From Rubripirellula lacrimiformis (GTDB lineage: Bacteria > Planctomycetota > Planctomycetia > Pirellulales > Pirellulaceae): 64,000 nucleotides of DNA. A model generated the notes under the pieces. It worked only from the letters and a program-made list of their open reading frames with translations, ran no database searches and had not been told where the DNA came from. The position numbers were made by a program, and so were the translations under genes. The stretch covers positions 4,712,001 through 4,776,000 of the forward strand of contig NZ_CP036525.1 in NCBI RefSeq assembly GCF_007741535.1, given 5' to 3'. Shown piece after piece: positions 8,565-17,283 of this stretch (its first letter is position 1; each line of letters starts with the position of its first letter).

Positions 8565-8894
8565 TTATTGACTAAGTCGAACACGAACGGTGGGTGTGTT
8601 GGTGCCGGCGGAAAGTACGGCTTTGCCGAGCAGCTTGTTGCCGGTCGCGGTTGTGACCGATTGGCCAGCGGTCGCGTCCCAGTAAACTTTGGCACCGGCC
8701 GACACCGAGATCGCGGGATCTTTCGCGACGTCAAAGACGCCCTCGACGCTGATCGCACCGAGTACGTTGGCTTTGATGTCGTGTTTGGTGATGCCGACCA
8801 GTTCGCCTTGCACGACGACACTACCGGCCGGGAGATCGGCGTCCGGCGTGTAGTCGACGGCCGCTCCCTCTTGAACAAATTCTGCTGCGGACAT
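8565..8894 (-). CDS. DUF2190 family capsid decoration/fiber-like protein
   Basis: A 109-residue beta-rich protein with the DUF2190 pattern: N-terminal FVQEGAAVDYTPDADLPAGS, then VVVQGELVGITKHDI, AISVEGVFDVAKDPAISVSAG and KVYWDATAGQSVT. The family is encoded just after the major capsid gene in many phages and is thought to decorate the capsid. Here it follows the protease-capsid fusion by 57 bases. Length matches the family norm of 105-120 residues. The call is secure at family level; the molecular role is only inferred for the family. Confidence 0.85.
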   Translation of the reverse strand: MSAAEFVQEGAAVDYTPDADLPAGSVVVQGELVGITKHDIKANVLGAISVEGVFDVAKDPAISVSAGAKVYWDATAGQSVTTATGNKLLGKAVLSAGTNTPTVRVRLSQ

Positions 8895-8951
8895 GGATGG
8901 TTAGACCTGAGGTTTGAGACGTGAGTTTTGAGTGAGAAAGTTAAGCTCGGA

Positions 8952-10979
8952 TCACGCTTCGCCGGTGACCTTCACGGCGGCGCGTGGATCCTGGCTATTC
9001 ACACCGAAGTCGATGTAACTTCGGAAACCCATCCCGAGCATGTTGGGTGGCATTTCGACGCGTTCGATCACCGGCGTGCGGCGGCCATTGAGGAATACAA
9101 TCTCAAAGGCCGGCAAAACCTTGGGGTTGGCGAAGAGGTACCAAGCCTTGCCGCTCGCGCCTCCGTAGTAGGAGTCGGATAGATGCGGAGTCGAAACGAC
9201 CCGATACTTATTGCGATGCGGATTGTCGACGGGAATCTTTGTGGGAGTCCCCGAGGCGTCGATCATCAACTGCGATGAGCCCATCAGCAGCTCGGCTTCA
9301 GTTTCAAGCTCGACCGGAACGACCAAGAATTCAGGACGAAGGTTGATAGGCTTCTGGTCTTTCGGCTTAGTGCCTGGACCCGCTTTCTGCTTGCGGAACG
9401 TCGTCTTAGCCGCAGTCAGGCTATCGGGGCCGAACTTGGTGTCGACGCCGGTGAGCAAGTTGGAGTTGCCAGCACTGAAGAATGCGGGAGAATTTCCGAG
9501 CAACAAAGTGAAAAACATTTCGTCGATCGACTCGGCCCCACTTCGCCCCATTTGACGTGGAATGTCCATGAAGGCCGAGAGGTCATCGTTGATGATGTCC
9601 TTTCGCGTCAGCGTGAGCAGCTGGCCATACGTATCCGCCTGATTGGTATACTTCTGCTCCGAAAGCTTGCCGTGCTTTAGTTCGCCATCGGGAGCGACAG
9701 GCTCGAAACCGCCCGTGCCCAGCAACCGGAACCGCGAGACTTCTTTGAAGTCGCTCACGCTGCCCACACTGCACAGATCGTATGCGGCGATCTGCGTGGT
9801 TTCATAAGCGGCCAGCAACGTTTTGTTCATCACATTCTCAAGGATTCCCGGTAGGCTCATTGTCGAGAAGCCAGCCTGAATCGTGACGCGGCCGTCGCCA
9901 AACACGCGTGGGACGTCATGTCCTTCGAGTCGTGCACATTCCGCAACCAATTCACGCAAACCAATCTGCCCCATCGGCTGCGCCAGGTCGAGCGTGCGTT
10001 CTCCGTAGCTGGCCAGCAGGGTTTTCTCCTCGATACCCACCGACATGCAGGCAGCTGCCTCGAGGACTTCGCGAGTGCAACTTGGGCGGACCGAAGATTG
10101 CTCTGGCGCGGAGGGGCGTTCATTGCGTAGCACAACAAGCTCCGTCTTAGTCACACTCCACCCCTGTTCGATCGCATCGGCTTCGATCTCCGTATGTTTG
10201 CCTTCGCATACTTTGCGAATGCCAGCGATGCGTCGCGACTCTGAAGCAGCTTCGGCACGCATGTCTTCTACAGGTGTGCGAGGCTGAGGGGATCGAGGTT
10301 TCGGATTGACATTCAAGCTTGCATTGACCGGTTCGAGTTCATCCGTGTCGTCCGTTGTGTCATCTGGCTCCTCGCTTTCTGCGGCTAGGCCGGCTGCGAC
10401 TCGGGCCTCGGTATCATCGTCGGCGCCCAGGGCCACGAACGAGACTTCGCCAAGGGTGCTTTTGCGAGCGACATAGACGGGACCGGCAAACTCACGACCG
10501 TTCGCCTTGGTCGACTTTCCCTCGGGAATGAATACGACCTTGTCGGCACTTGCACCGAGCGATGCCTGCCACGGAAATCCGTTCTCGCTGGTTGCGATTA
10601 CTTCCTGAGCCGTTGATCCAACGCCCGAGATCACGCCAGAGACTTCCAGCGTTGCTTCGCTAACACGGATGTCATCGGTGTGGCCGACAATGCTGCCGCG
10701 ATCATGGTCTTTCAGAATTGGTCGACTCTTGCGAGCCACACGCATGCCGGTCAGATCAACAACGACTGGATGGGGCCAGCCGCCGAGTCGCATCGCGCCA
10801 CCGGTGTAAGCGGTCATGGAGAACTTGCGAAGCGCAGGTTTTCCCTCGCTGGCCGACTCGGCTGCTTGCAGGGTAATCGTTGCGGCATCGTCACAAACAA
10901 TACGGAGACTGCTAGGAGTCCCATCCTCGCTTGCTTCAAGTCGCTTGTTGGACGGTTTGTTCTTGGTCGTCGTGGTCAT
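8952..10979 (-). CDS. Prohead protease-major capsid protein fusion
   Basis: The 675-residue product has two parts. Residues about 40-200 resemble a phage prohead protease region (RKFSMTAYTGGAMRLGGW, RPILKDHDRGSIVGHTDDI, ENGFPWQASLGA). Residues about 340-675 resemble a HK97-fold major capsid protein (SLPGILENVMNKTLLAAYE, LRPEFLVVPVELETEAELLM, GVNSQDPRAAVKVTG). Between them lies an acidic linker (EEPDDTTDDTDELEP), likely the scaffold or delta region. The ATG at 10977-10979 has GAGGACAAGG just upstream; an upstream frame of 18 codons lies inside the portal gene. Fusions of protease and capsid are known in some phages but uncommon. The gene overlaps the portal gene by 44 bases. Confidence 0.88.
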   Translation of the reverse strand: MTTTTKNKPSNKRLEASEDGTPSSLRIVCDDAATITLQAAESASEGKPALRKFSMTAYTGGAMRLGGWPHPVVVDLTGMRVARKSRPILKDHDRGSIVGHTDDIRVSEATLEVSGVISGVGSTAQEVIATSENGFPWQASLGASADKVVFIPEGKSTKANGREFAGPVYVARKSTLGEVSFVALGADDDTEARVAAGLAAESEEPDDTTDDTDELEPVNASLNVNPKPRSPQPRTPVEDMRAEAASESRRIAGIRKVCEGKHTEIEADAIEQGWSVTKTELVVLRNERPSAPEQSSVRPSCTREVLEAAACMSVGIEEKTLLASYGERTLDLAQPMGQIGLRELVAECARLEGHDVPRVFGDGRVTIQAGFSTMSLPGILENVMNKTLLAAYETTQIAAYDLCSVGSVSDFKEVSRFRLLGTGGFEPVAPDGELKHGKLSEQKYTNQADTYGQLLTLTRKDIINDDLSAFMDIPRQMGRSGAESIDEMFFTLLLGNSPAFFSAGNSNLLTGVDTKFGPDSLTAAKTTFRKQKAGPGTKPKDQKPINLRPEFLVVPVELETEAELLMGSSQLMIDASGTPTKIPVDNPHRNKYRVVSTPHLSDSYYGGASGKAWYLFANPKVLPAFEIVFLNGRRTPVIERVEMPPNMLGMGFRSYIDFGVNSQDPRAAVKVTGEA

Positions 10980-12438
10980 CCTTGTCCTCATGAACATCGG
11001 TGTCAACAGAATTTGAATCGAGCGAGAGTCCAAGCTGGTGCATCAGCTCCAGTTCCTTGGCACGTTGTTTAAGTTCCGTCTCCCAATCACGACCCTGCCG
11101 CGCAAATTCGATGGCCAGAGTAGTCGTATGATTCGAGAGACGGATCTTTTGGGCGTTGGCTTCCTTGGCAGGATCGACATGGTCGAATCCATCCCACATC
11201 CACGCTCTTTGGAACGTAGAATCGAGTGTGCGAAGCGAGTTCGGCAGATAGCCTTCGATGAGAATGGCTTCGCGAAGCCAAGCGTTCAGGATGCGATCTA
11301 ACACAGTGCGAGCAAGCTGTGCCTGCTCAACGCGGATCGACTTAAAGTAAGTTTGGTGGTCGAGTCGCCCACTGGCGTAGTTGTAGCCCGACGAATTTCC
11401 GGCAGCGACGTTGAACGGCATATTCAGACAACGAGCGATCTCGTTGAGAATCTCTTTCTTGAACTCTGCATAAGTCGTACTCGGTTGCTCGCTTCTCATT
11501 TGAGCCATCTTCCAGCCACCAGGCATCGTGAGCAGCATTCGCTTCTCAAGTTCGATTGGCTCGAATGGTTCCGCAGCGTCGGCCTCACCATTGGCCGGCG
11601 CGTCGGTGTAGAGAATCCCAGCGAAGTCGGCGGCCGTTTCTGCAGCGGCGAGCACCGCGAGAGTGAACCGGCGAAGTTGTGCGAATAATGGAAGTGCCGG
11701 CGTGATATCGGGGATGCCGCGAATCTGTCCTGGTCGATCACAGCGGAAGTAGTGCAGCACAGCAGCGGCCGGCACCGTGTCAAACTGCTCGTCAATCGTG
11801 AACGTCACATCGCCAGGATGTTCGCGAAGCACGTCGTAGCTGAGCGGGTTTCCGTCGGCATCGAATTGGATTCCGTCGATATAGCGAGAGCGGTCTGCGA
11901 CCAACGTCGGCGAGGCCACTTGGTCGGCTTCGATCAATCGCACGTCGAGCTTCACAGTCGAGTCAACTCGCTCGTTGCTGGTCAGCAAACCAAACGATTC
12001 GCCGTCCGAAACGCGGGCGAGCCGCATCGTCCGCAGCTTTTCCGCCAGACCCACTGCCTCGGCCCAAGCAAAGAACTCCGCTTCGACAAAACGATTCGCG
12101 GCATCATCCGGCGTCAGCATTTGCAAACGTGGCCCAGTGCCAACGACATCATTCGCCAGCGTCAACGTGATCCCGCGAGCGTAGCTGTTATTTGCGACCT
12201 CGTATCGTGACCGATTGCGAAGCGTTCGCCGAACATCAGGACTATTCGCGGCGGCGGACGACAGACCATCGGCTCGCGACCAATGTTTCATGTTGTCGAG
12301 CGTCGTATTCGCGGCGTCGTACTTCGCACGAAGCCGCGAAAAGAAGGGCTGCCGGAGTGAGCGTCCCGGCGCGGATGAAGAGCGGGAAGCTCCGCCGCGC
12401 CATGCTTGCTCGATAATCCCTGACAACATCTGCAACAT
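10936..12438 (-). CDS. Phage portal protein, lambda family
   Basis: A 500-residue protein with clear features of the lambda-type portal: RRTLRNRSRYEVANNSYARG followed by ITLTLANDVVGTGPRLQM near residues 70-110, LIEADQVASP near 165, RGIPDITPALPLFAQLRRF near 240, and NMPFNVAAGNSSGYNYASGR near 355. Portal proteins form the dodecameric DNA gate at one capsid vertex. The length is typical. The Asp/His-rich C-terminus (DVHEDKDDHDDQEQ) runs into the start of the capsid gene. It follows a small head-module gene, as in lambda nu3-less relatives. Confidence 0.93.
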   Translation of the reverse strand: MLQMLSGIIEQAWRGGASRSSSAPGRSLRQPFFSRLRAKYDAANTTLDNMKHWSRADGLSSAAANSPDVRRTLRNRSRYEVANNSYARGITLTLANDVVGTGPRLQMLTPDDAANRFVEAEFFAWAEAVGLAEKLRTMRLARVSDGESFGLLTSNERVDSTVKLDVRLIEADQVASPTLVADRSRYIDGIQFDADGNPLSYDVLREHPGDVTFTIDEQFDTVPAAAVLHYFRCDRPGQIRGIPDITPALPLFAQLRRFTLAVLAAAETAADFAGILYTDAPANGEADAAEPFEPIELEKRMLLTMPGGWKMAQMRSEQPSTTYAEFKKEILNEIARCLNMPFNVAAGNSSGYNYASGRLDHQTYFKSIRVEQAQLARTVLDRILNAWLREAILIEGYLPNSLRTLDSTFQRAWMWDGFDHVDPAKEANAQKIRLSNHTTTLAIEFARQGRDWETELKQRAKELELMHQLGLSLDSNSVDTDVHEDKDDHDDQEQTVQQAT

Positions 12439-12500
12439 CCGTGTTGGTTTCCTATTGCCGTCCCCGGCAGCCCTGTGCTCATCGCAAAACGAAAGAAAGA

Positions 12501-12698
12501 TCAGCCAGCCGACGGCGGCACGATCTTGTTAAAACGCAATCCACGATTCGGCTTACGAACCGCGTCCTTGCCAGCGAGATGCTTGTCCGCAGCGATTTGC
12601 TCCGTCAGCTTATGCTGCTCAACGGAACCTGCATCACCGGACGCCTTTGCAGGTCCAACAGCGTTGTCACGGATCACATCTTTCAACTCTTCAGGCAT
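12501..12698 (-). CDS. Small phage head-module protein (gpW-position)
   Basis: A 65-residue protein with SVEQHKLTEQIAADKHLAGK and a C-terminal RGLRFNKIVPPSAG. Short proteins with the ending 'GLRF.k.vPPGa' occur between large terminase and portal genes in many lambda-like prophages. The place corresponds to lambda gpW, the head-tail joining protein, though the sequence is not close to W itself. It is probably real because of its start after an 90-base intergenic gap that carries a promoter-like element and its tight spacing to the portal gene. Confidence 0.7.
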   Translation of the reverse strand: MPEELKDVIRDNAVGPAKASGDAGSVEQHKLTEQIAADKHLAGKDAVRKPNRGLRFNKIVPPSAG

Positions 12699-12729
12699 GG
12701 TTCACGTTTGATTTGAAACATTGCTTCAT

Positions 12730-12768
12730 CCCTGGTTACCTATGCCGTAGGAGGTGAGACTTGTACGC
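12730..12768 (-). promoter_or_regulatory. Phage promoter-like element, copy A
   Basis: Read on the minus strand this site is GTACA, 17 bases, then CATAGGTAACCAGGG. The same two blocks with the same 17-base gap, ending ACGG before the second block, recur at 29095-29133 (minus) and, with three changes, at 16429-16466 (plus). All three lie upstream of transcription units of the phage. The arrangement fits a promoter with a non-standard -35/-10 pair, possibly read by the phage sigma factor at 29139-29753. Here it would drive head and tail genes downstream of terminase. Confidence 0.5.
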
Positions 12769-12789
12769 GAATATTCAGAAAGGCCCGAT

Positions 12790-15057
12790 TTAGTTCCGTT
12801 TTCGCTTTTGCAGTTCCTTGAAACTGACTCGCTCGCGTCGGCGGGTTGGTTCCACATCTGTGCCAAAGAGCAACGCACCCTGCATGGATGCAGCGACGGC
12901 ACAGCCGACGAGGCAGTCGAGCCAGTGGTTGTCGGGTTGTTCGGGGCGAGCTTTCCATTCGTCGACAGTCCGACCACGGCCTTCGGTTTTGATGAAGTAC
13001 TCGGCGGTGATTTGTTCGGCGAACATGCGATGCGTCTCGGCTTGGTTGCCGTAAACGGACAGGCAACCACGATCGCCCATTGCGACCGCGAGCCTCGCGT
13101 GAGTGAACGACTTCCACCAATTCGTGTCGTAGATGATGTGGCGAATCGCACGTTTCCCGTGGACGCTGGGGATTCGCCAGTTCAAACCCACACGGTCGCC
13201 GGGGCGGCGTTTGTATTCGCTGAATGGATTCGAGGACGCACCGACGAAACGACCATGCGAAGGCAATAGGATCGAAGCGTGTGGGCTTTGCCGGCAGAAT
13301 TGATAGACCACATTTGTCGAGTGACCCCAGTTCGCATCAATCAAGCACCGTCCGATCTTCATTGCCGCGCCATCGTCACGTTGCCATTCACGGCCAAGTA
13401 AATCTTCGGTGAGTGATTCGAGGCCGGCATAGATACTGCCCTCGAGTCCCGTGCCGTCCGCGGCGGTTGCCAGCGTGTGGCGTGCATCGCGAAGCGTGTA
13501 ATACGCTCGGTTTTGATCGGGGTACGCTCCATAGTCGAGAACGTAGCCCGTGAAATCGTCTTCCCAGGCGGCAACGACATAGAACAAAAGCTTTTGCTGC
13601 ACGTCAATGAACGCGGTGAGATGGTTAGCCGAAATCGGAACGCAGCGCCGTTCGAGTCCGTTGATTTTGCCAGCTACCTGCTCGGCCGTGAGTTGGTCGG
13701 CATCGACGCGTTCTTCGGGTAGCGGCTCGTTTTGGTATTCGGCGAAGAACGCGGCTTCGTCTTGAAGCTTCAGGTTCATCGCGTGCTGGATCGCGGACAG
13801 CTCGTCGTGATTGAAACGTTCTTTCCAGGCGACGTCGGCACCTTCGTCCATTGCATCGCGGTTTTGACGATAGAACTCGGTGCCGGCCGCGCCGCCGTCG
13901 CCGGCGCGCAGACCCTCGGCACGGATTTCTGCGTAGCGTTCCCATAGCGTTTCATTTGTTGGGAATGAGTTCACCATTCGCGTTCGCGCACCGTTCCATT
14001 CCGGATGTTTGTCGCGATCGAGAATGTTGTCGGCCATGTCGCCGGGCCGAATGATGGTGCATGGCATGATGCCAGAGATCTTTTTGCCGGGGCCAGCGAG
14101 TCCGAGGACCGCGCCGGCGAGGATCGCTTCGCGATTGGCGCATTGCGAAAGCGAACGAGCCGACTCGTCCGTTTGCGGGTCATCCAGCACGACTAGCGAA
14201 GGCCGAACCGTTCGGCCATCGGGCCGCTTGAACTTCATTCCGCGGATGCGTCCGGTCAAACCGGCAACCTTGATGATCGCACCGCTCGCTTTGCTGTCGG
14301 CAATTGTCGGCAAGACGACCTCTTTCGCCGTCCATCCGATCTGCGTGCGTTTGCCTTGGTATAGCTGTCCGTTGGCGCGGTTAGAGATACCGTCCAATGC
14401 CTGAATCGGAAAGCAGACTTCCGGATAGTCGGCCAACAGTAATTCGTTGGCATCGAGTTCCGTTTTGATCGAGTCGAGCATATCGCAGGCGTGGCCTTCG
14501 TCGCTGCCGATCAAGCAGACGAAGTCGCGATAGCCATTAAGCACCGCCCAAATACACGCAACCTCAGCCAGCGAACTCTTGCCGCTACCACGAGCCATCG
14601 CCAGTGAGAACAGACCTCCACGAACGACCGCTTCTTCGATTCGTTCCATCACCTTCAAGTGATCCGGCGACCATTGCAAATGAAACGTCAGCGAGAAATA
14701 CGCTTCGCAGAAGTAACGAAAACTACCGGCGGCCTTTGCTTTGCGCTGCGGGTCTTCAATCACCGGCAGGTCACCGATGTCGCGACCGGCCAATGCGATC
14801 GCTGCATTGCGGGCACGGGCTTTATCTTTGACTTTGCCGTAAGGATCCTCGTCGGCCGGTAGCTTCGGACGGTGGCGTTCTTCGACTAGCCAAGCAGTGA
14901 ACCGGAGAAGATCGACGTGCGTGCCGTCTCCGATGCGATTGCCGGCTCGCGTTCGATAGCGATAGAGCTGGCGTTCGTTAATCACCTCACCGAGCGGCGT
15001 GCTATTGAGCGTTCGGCAGCACTCGCTCGGTTTCATTCGTCGCGGGTCAGTCGCCAC
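12790..15057 (-). CDS. Phage terminase large subunit (GpA-like)
   Basis: A 755-residue packaging ATPase/nuclease. The ATPase half has a Walker A-like ARGSGKSSLAEVA at about residue 155 and a Walker B/catalytic PSLVVLDDPQTDESAR at about 285. Nuclease-domain acidic motifs follow (TAFIDVQQKLLFYV near 480, GRCLIDANWGHST near 565, DNHWLDCLVGCAVAA near 725). The start chosen is GTG at 15055-15057, with GGAG seven bases upstream, overlapping the preceding gene by 11 bases; earlier in-frame starts lie wholly inside that gene. The first 60 residues (INERQLYRYRTRAG, DLLRFTAWLVEERH) resemble the preceding small protein, suggesting a shared DNA- or start-recognition module. Packages phage DNA through the portal. 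Confidence 0.92.
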   Translation of the reverse strand: MATDPRRMKPSECCRTLNSTPLGEVINERQLYRYRTRAGNRIGDGTHVDLLRFTAWLVEERHRPKLPADEDPYGKVKDKARARNAAIALAGRDIGDLPVIEDPQRKAKAAGSFRYFCEAYFSLTFHLQWSPDHLKVMERIEEAVVRGGLFSLAMARGSGKSSLAEVACIWAVLNGYRDFVCLIGSDEGHACDMLDSIKTELDANELLLADYPEVCFPIQALDGISNRANGQLYQGKRTQIGWTAKEVVLPTIADSKASGAIIKVAGLTGRIRGMKFKRPDGRTVRPSLVVLDDPQTDESARSLSQCANREAILAGAVLGLAGPGKKISGIMPCTIIRPGDMADNILDRDKHPEWNGARTRMVNSFPTNETLWERYAEIRAEGLRAGDGGAAGTEFYRQNRDAMDEGADVAWKERFNHDELSAIQHAMNLKLQDEAAFFAEYQNEPLPEERVDADQLTAEQVAGKINGLERRCVPISANHLTAFIDVQQKLLFYVVAAWEDDFTGYVLDYGAYPDQNRAYYTLRDARHTLATAADGTGLEGSIYAGLESLTEDLLGREWQRDDGAAMKIGRCLIDANWGHSTNVVYQFCRQSPHASILLPSHGRFVGASSNPFSEYKRRPGDRVGLNWRIPSVHGKRAIRHIIYDTNWWKSFTHARLAVAMGDRGCLSVYGNQAETHRMFAEQITAEYFIKTEGRGRTVDEWKARPEQPDNHWLDCLVGCAVAASMQGALLFGTDVEPTRRRERVSFKELQKRKRN

Positions 15058-15253
15058 GGTGCATCTCCTGTAAGAGCCAAGCGGTGTAGACGACCAGGTT
15101 GATCGTGCCGTCAACGTTTGTCGGTGCACCGGCTTCTAGGTCGGCGGCGATTTGTTCGTCCGGAACGCGCTGTCGGTACGCATTGCTCAACAACTTTGAA
15201 AGTTGCTCGACCGAAAGTTTCGTGGGGTCAACATTCTCTCGTTTGCCTTCCAT
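15047..15253 (-). CDS. Small phage protein before terminase, possible small-terminase role
   Basis: A 68-residue protein if it starts at the ATG at 15251-15253 (MEGKRENVDPTKLSVEQLSK); a TTG at 15364 would give 105 residues with a basic N-terminal arm. It contains KLLSNAYRQRVPDEQIAADL and DGTINLVVYTAWLLQEMH. The second segment resembles residues 40-60 of the large terminase. Position first in the morphogenesis operon is where small terminase subunits lie, but no HTH is evident. Start choice is uncertain because neither has a strong Shine-Dalgarno site. Confidence 0.6.
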   Translation of the reverse strand: MEGKRENVDPTKLSVEQLSKLLSNAYRQRVPDEQIAADLEAGAPTNVDGTINLVVYTAWLLQEMHRGD

Positions 15254-15423
15254 GACGGGATCCGTGGGTTGGTTCGCGACACGCCGCACACGTCGGCGAC
15301 TGTCGCGTTTGTTTGCATGTTTGGCATCGTCGGCCGCATGTTTGGGCCGGCGACGTTGGGCCAAAAGTGGCGGCGTGTGCGGGTGAAAAGAAACCTGGGA
15401 ATTACTGAAACATTACTTCCGAA

Positions 15424-15462
15424 CTTCGCTTGAGGTGTCTCGAAACGCATGGCTCATCTGTG
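15424..15462 (+). repeat. 39-bp leader core, copy 1 (before amidoligase gene)
   Basis: First of six ungapped 39-base copies that begin CTTCGCTTGA and end CATGGCTCAT[GC]TGTG. The end of the core contains CATG-GCT-CATG, an inverted repeat with a 3-base centre (here degenerate, CATC). The start codon of the next gene is 53 bases after the CATG. A GGAGACAC sequence lies just before that start, as in the other copies. The role may be promoter, operator or leader RNA. Confidence 0.8.
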
Positions 15463-15500
15463 TCAACGAAACGAATTACACGCCTTTTGGAGACACACGA

Positions 15501-16358
15501 ATGAACGCCAACGACATCGCCTTCGGTATCGAAATCGAAACTCACATGCCCGGCACCGACCGCACGCCGATCGGCGGATACCACAACGGGTTGCCGGTCG
15601 CCTGGTTGCCCGCGGGTTGGAAGGCGGAACGCGACGGCAGCATCCGCACGCCGGCCGGACGCAAGCCATGCGAGTTCGTATCGCCGGTCCTCCGCGGCTA
15701 CGAAGGGCTCGCCAACGTAGAGACCGCGGTGGACGCGATCAAAGAACGCGGCGCGCGGGTCAACGAATCTTGCGGCCTGCACGTAACGGTTTCCTGGAAC
15801 GGCGACGCCGCGGCCTTGGCCCGACTGATTTCGCTGATCGCGAACCACGAACGAGCCATCTACGCTTCGACCGGCACCAAACGCCGCGAACGAACCCACT
15901 GGGCGAAACAAATCAAAACGTACGGCAACAAAGACGCCGCGAAGACCCGCTGCGAACGAGACCGCTACCACCTTTTGAACCTGACGCACTTGGCCGCCGG
16001 CCGAAACCGAATCGAGATTCGGGCCTTCGCCGGAACGCTCAACAAAACCAAACTGATCGGATACATCCAGATGATTTTGGGCTTGGAAGAACTCGCCCTC
16101 AATACAAAACGCTGCAGCGGATGGGACTACGCCAAGAAGCCTGGCACCAAGAGTTGCTGGGACCGACCAGATGCCGGCCACGGCGAAACGGAACTCAACC
16201 GGCTCTTCTACCGCCTTGGTTGGACCAAGGGTTGGTACAAGGGCGAGCTTCGCAACAAACGCTTCGGCGAACTTTCGGTCGGCGAACAAACCTGCGACTG
16301 GAAACCGGTCAAAAAGAAGCTTCTTGAGTTGGCCCGCAAATACGACCAAGCGGTCTAA
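15501..16358 (+). CDS. Amidoligase-family enzyme (COOH-NH2 ligase fold)
   Basis: A 285-residue protein with signatures of the Amidoligase_2 family, relatives of glutamate-cysteine ligase: FGIEIETHMPG at residues 8-18 (metal/ATP-binding Glu), ESCGLHVTVSW near 92-102, and NRIEIRAFAGTLNKTK near 170-185. These enzymes are predicted to form amide or peptide bonds on small molecules or proteins. The ATG follows TTGGAGACACACGA. A longer in-frame extension would include the leader peptide WLICVNETN and is not needed. It is the first gene of the plus-strand small-gene cassette and is followed by a strong terminator hairpin. The substrate cannot be told. Confidence 0.78.
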   Translation: MNANDIAFGIEIETHMPGTDRTPIGGYHNGLPVAWLPAGWKAERDGSIRTPAGRKPCEFVSPVLRGYEGLANVETAVDAIKERGARVNESCGLHVTVSWNGDAAALARLISLIANHERAIYASTGTKRRERTHWAKQIKTYGNKDAAKTRCERDRYHLLNLTHLAAGRNRIEIRAFAGTLNKTKLIGYIQMILGLEELALNTKRCSGWDYAKKPGTKSCWDRPDAGHGETELNRLFYRLGWTKGWYKGELRNKRFGELSVGEQTCDWKPVKKKLLELARKYDQAV

Positions 16359-16384
16359 CGGCTGACGACCTTCCGCCCCTCCAA

Positions 16385-16420
16385 CGCCGCGACGTACCTC
16401 GCGGCGTTTCTTTGGTTTTG
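16385..16420 (+). terminator. Rho-independent terminator after amidoligase gene
   Basis: An 8-bp stem CGCCGCGA / TCGCGGCG (16385-16392 with 16399-16406) around a 6-base loop is followed by TTTCTTTGGTTTT. It ends the amidoligase transcript 27 bases after its stop codon, so the genes after it need their own promoter. Confidence 0.8.
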
Positions 16421-16428
16421 CGGGGGCA

Positions 16429-16466
16429 CGTGTACATCGTGTCGCGTCAACGGCGTATGTGACTAA
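16429..16466 (+). promoter_or_regulatory. Phage promoter-like element, copy C
   Basis: GTACA at 16432-16436, a 17-base gap ending ACGG, then CGTATGTGAC. This matches the minus-strand elements at 12730-12768 and 29095-29133 in both blocks and in spacing, but points to the plus strand. It sits directly after the terminator and 180 bases before the next gene. Confidence 0.42.
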
Positions 16467-16563
16467 TAGCGGGCCACTGTTTTGCATCGCGACACACGCC
16501 GCAGTTTCGGGCCACGTCGGCGAGATCGAGAAACATTCAAAAAGACTGCAAATTACTGGCTGG

Positions 16564-16602
16564 ATTCGCTTGATGTGTTTTGAAACGCATGGCTCATGTG
16601 TG
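16564..16602 (+). repeat. 39-bp leader core, copy 2
   Basis: Same core as copy 1, with intact CATGGCTCATGTGTG at 16588-16602. The next ATG is 59 bases after the CATG and is preceded by CGGAGACACAAAC. An upstream extension AAAGACTGCAAATTACTG is shared with copies 4 and 5. Confidence 0.8.
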
Positions 16603-16646
16603 GTCATGCGAAACGGTTTTTCATTCACCCCAACGGAGACACAAAC

Positions 16647-16922
16647 ATGACCATCGACCAACTGATCGGATTGCTCGAAGAGTACCGCGAACAGCACGGG
16701 CCGGACGCCGAAGTGCGTTTGATGACGCAAGAGAACTGGCCCTTTGAAAACCGCATTGCCGGCATCACCAGCGGCGCGGAGATGAACGAAGCGAGCGAAG
16801 ACGACCCCAGCGAGTACTTCGATGACCAAGACGTCGCCGAAGATGCGATCGTCTACATCGTCGAAGGAGGCCAGATCTGCTACGGCAGCAAGCGGGCCTG
16901 GGAAACGTGCCGCGATTGCTGA
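16647..16922 (+). CDS. Small acidic conserved phage protein, unknown function
   Basis: A 91-residue acidic protein beginning MTIDQLIGLLEEYREQHG, with a middle VRLMTQENWPFENRIAG and an end AIVYIVEGGQICYGSKRAWE. The N-terminal helix, the WPF and the YGS..AW pattern look conserved rather than random, and similar short proteins are seen in phages and plasmids, but I know no function. It has its own leader core and a good GGAGAC site. It is separated from the next gene by another leader copy. Confidence 0.65.
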   Translation: MTIDQLIGLLEEYREQHGPDAEVRLMTQENWPFENRIAGITSGAEMNEASEDDPSEYFDDQDVAEDAIVYIVEGGQICYGSKRAWETCRDC

Positions 16923-16971
16923 ACGCGGCAGGCGAGAGCGAGTTCGGGAAACATTCAAAAACTTTCCCGAA

Positions 16972-17010
16972 CTCCGCTTGCTGTGTCGGAAACCACATGG
17001 CTCATGTGTG
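16972..17010 (+). repeat. 39-bp leader core, copy 3
   Basis: Core copy with CATGGCTCATGTGTG at 16996-17010. The next ATG is 59 bases downstream of the CATG, the same distance as in copies 2 and 4. Confidence 0.8.
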
Positions 17011-17054
17011 TCAACGCAAACGCATTTCCCCTTTCCAACTACGGAGACCCAACC

Positions 17055-17264
17055 ATGGCAAAGAACACCGCTCGAGTCGAAGACACTTACACCACCGCGC
17101 ATGTCCGGGCTTTGACCTTGCTCGAAGACCTTCACCAAATCGTCGAAGACATGCCGGCCCCCGATGCCGACCATCCCATCAATTGGGAACACGTCGGTTC
17201 GCTTCAACACCTTTCCGAACGGCTCAAGGAATTGAAAGATTTCGTTGCTCCCGCCGGTGAATAG
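17055..17264 (+). CDS. Small phage protein, unknown
   Basis: A 69-residue, mostly helical protein (starts MAKNTARVEDTYTTAHVRAL). It has a central LLEDLHQIVEDMPAPDADHP and a C-terminal HLSERLKELKDFVAP. ATG is preceded by CGGAGACCCAACC. No family recognised. A possible terminator hairpin follows 20 bases after the stop, so it seems to be a single-gene unit with its own leader core. Confidence 0.6.
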   Translation: MAKNTARVEDTYTTAHVRALTLLEDLHQIVEDMPAPDADHPINWEHVGSLQHLSERLKELKDFVAPAGE

Positions 17265-17283
17265 TTTCCTGCTTGCAACCTTT

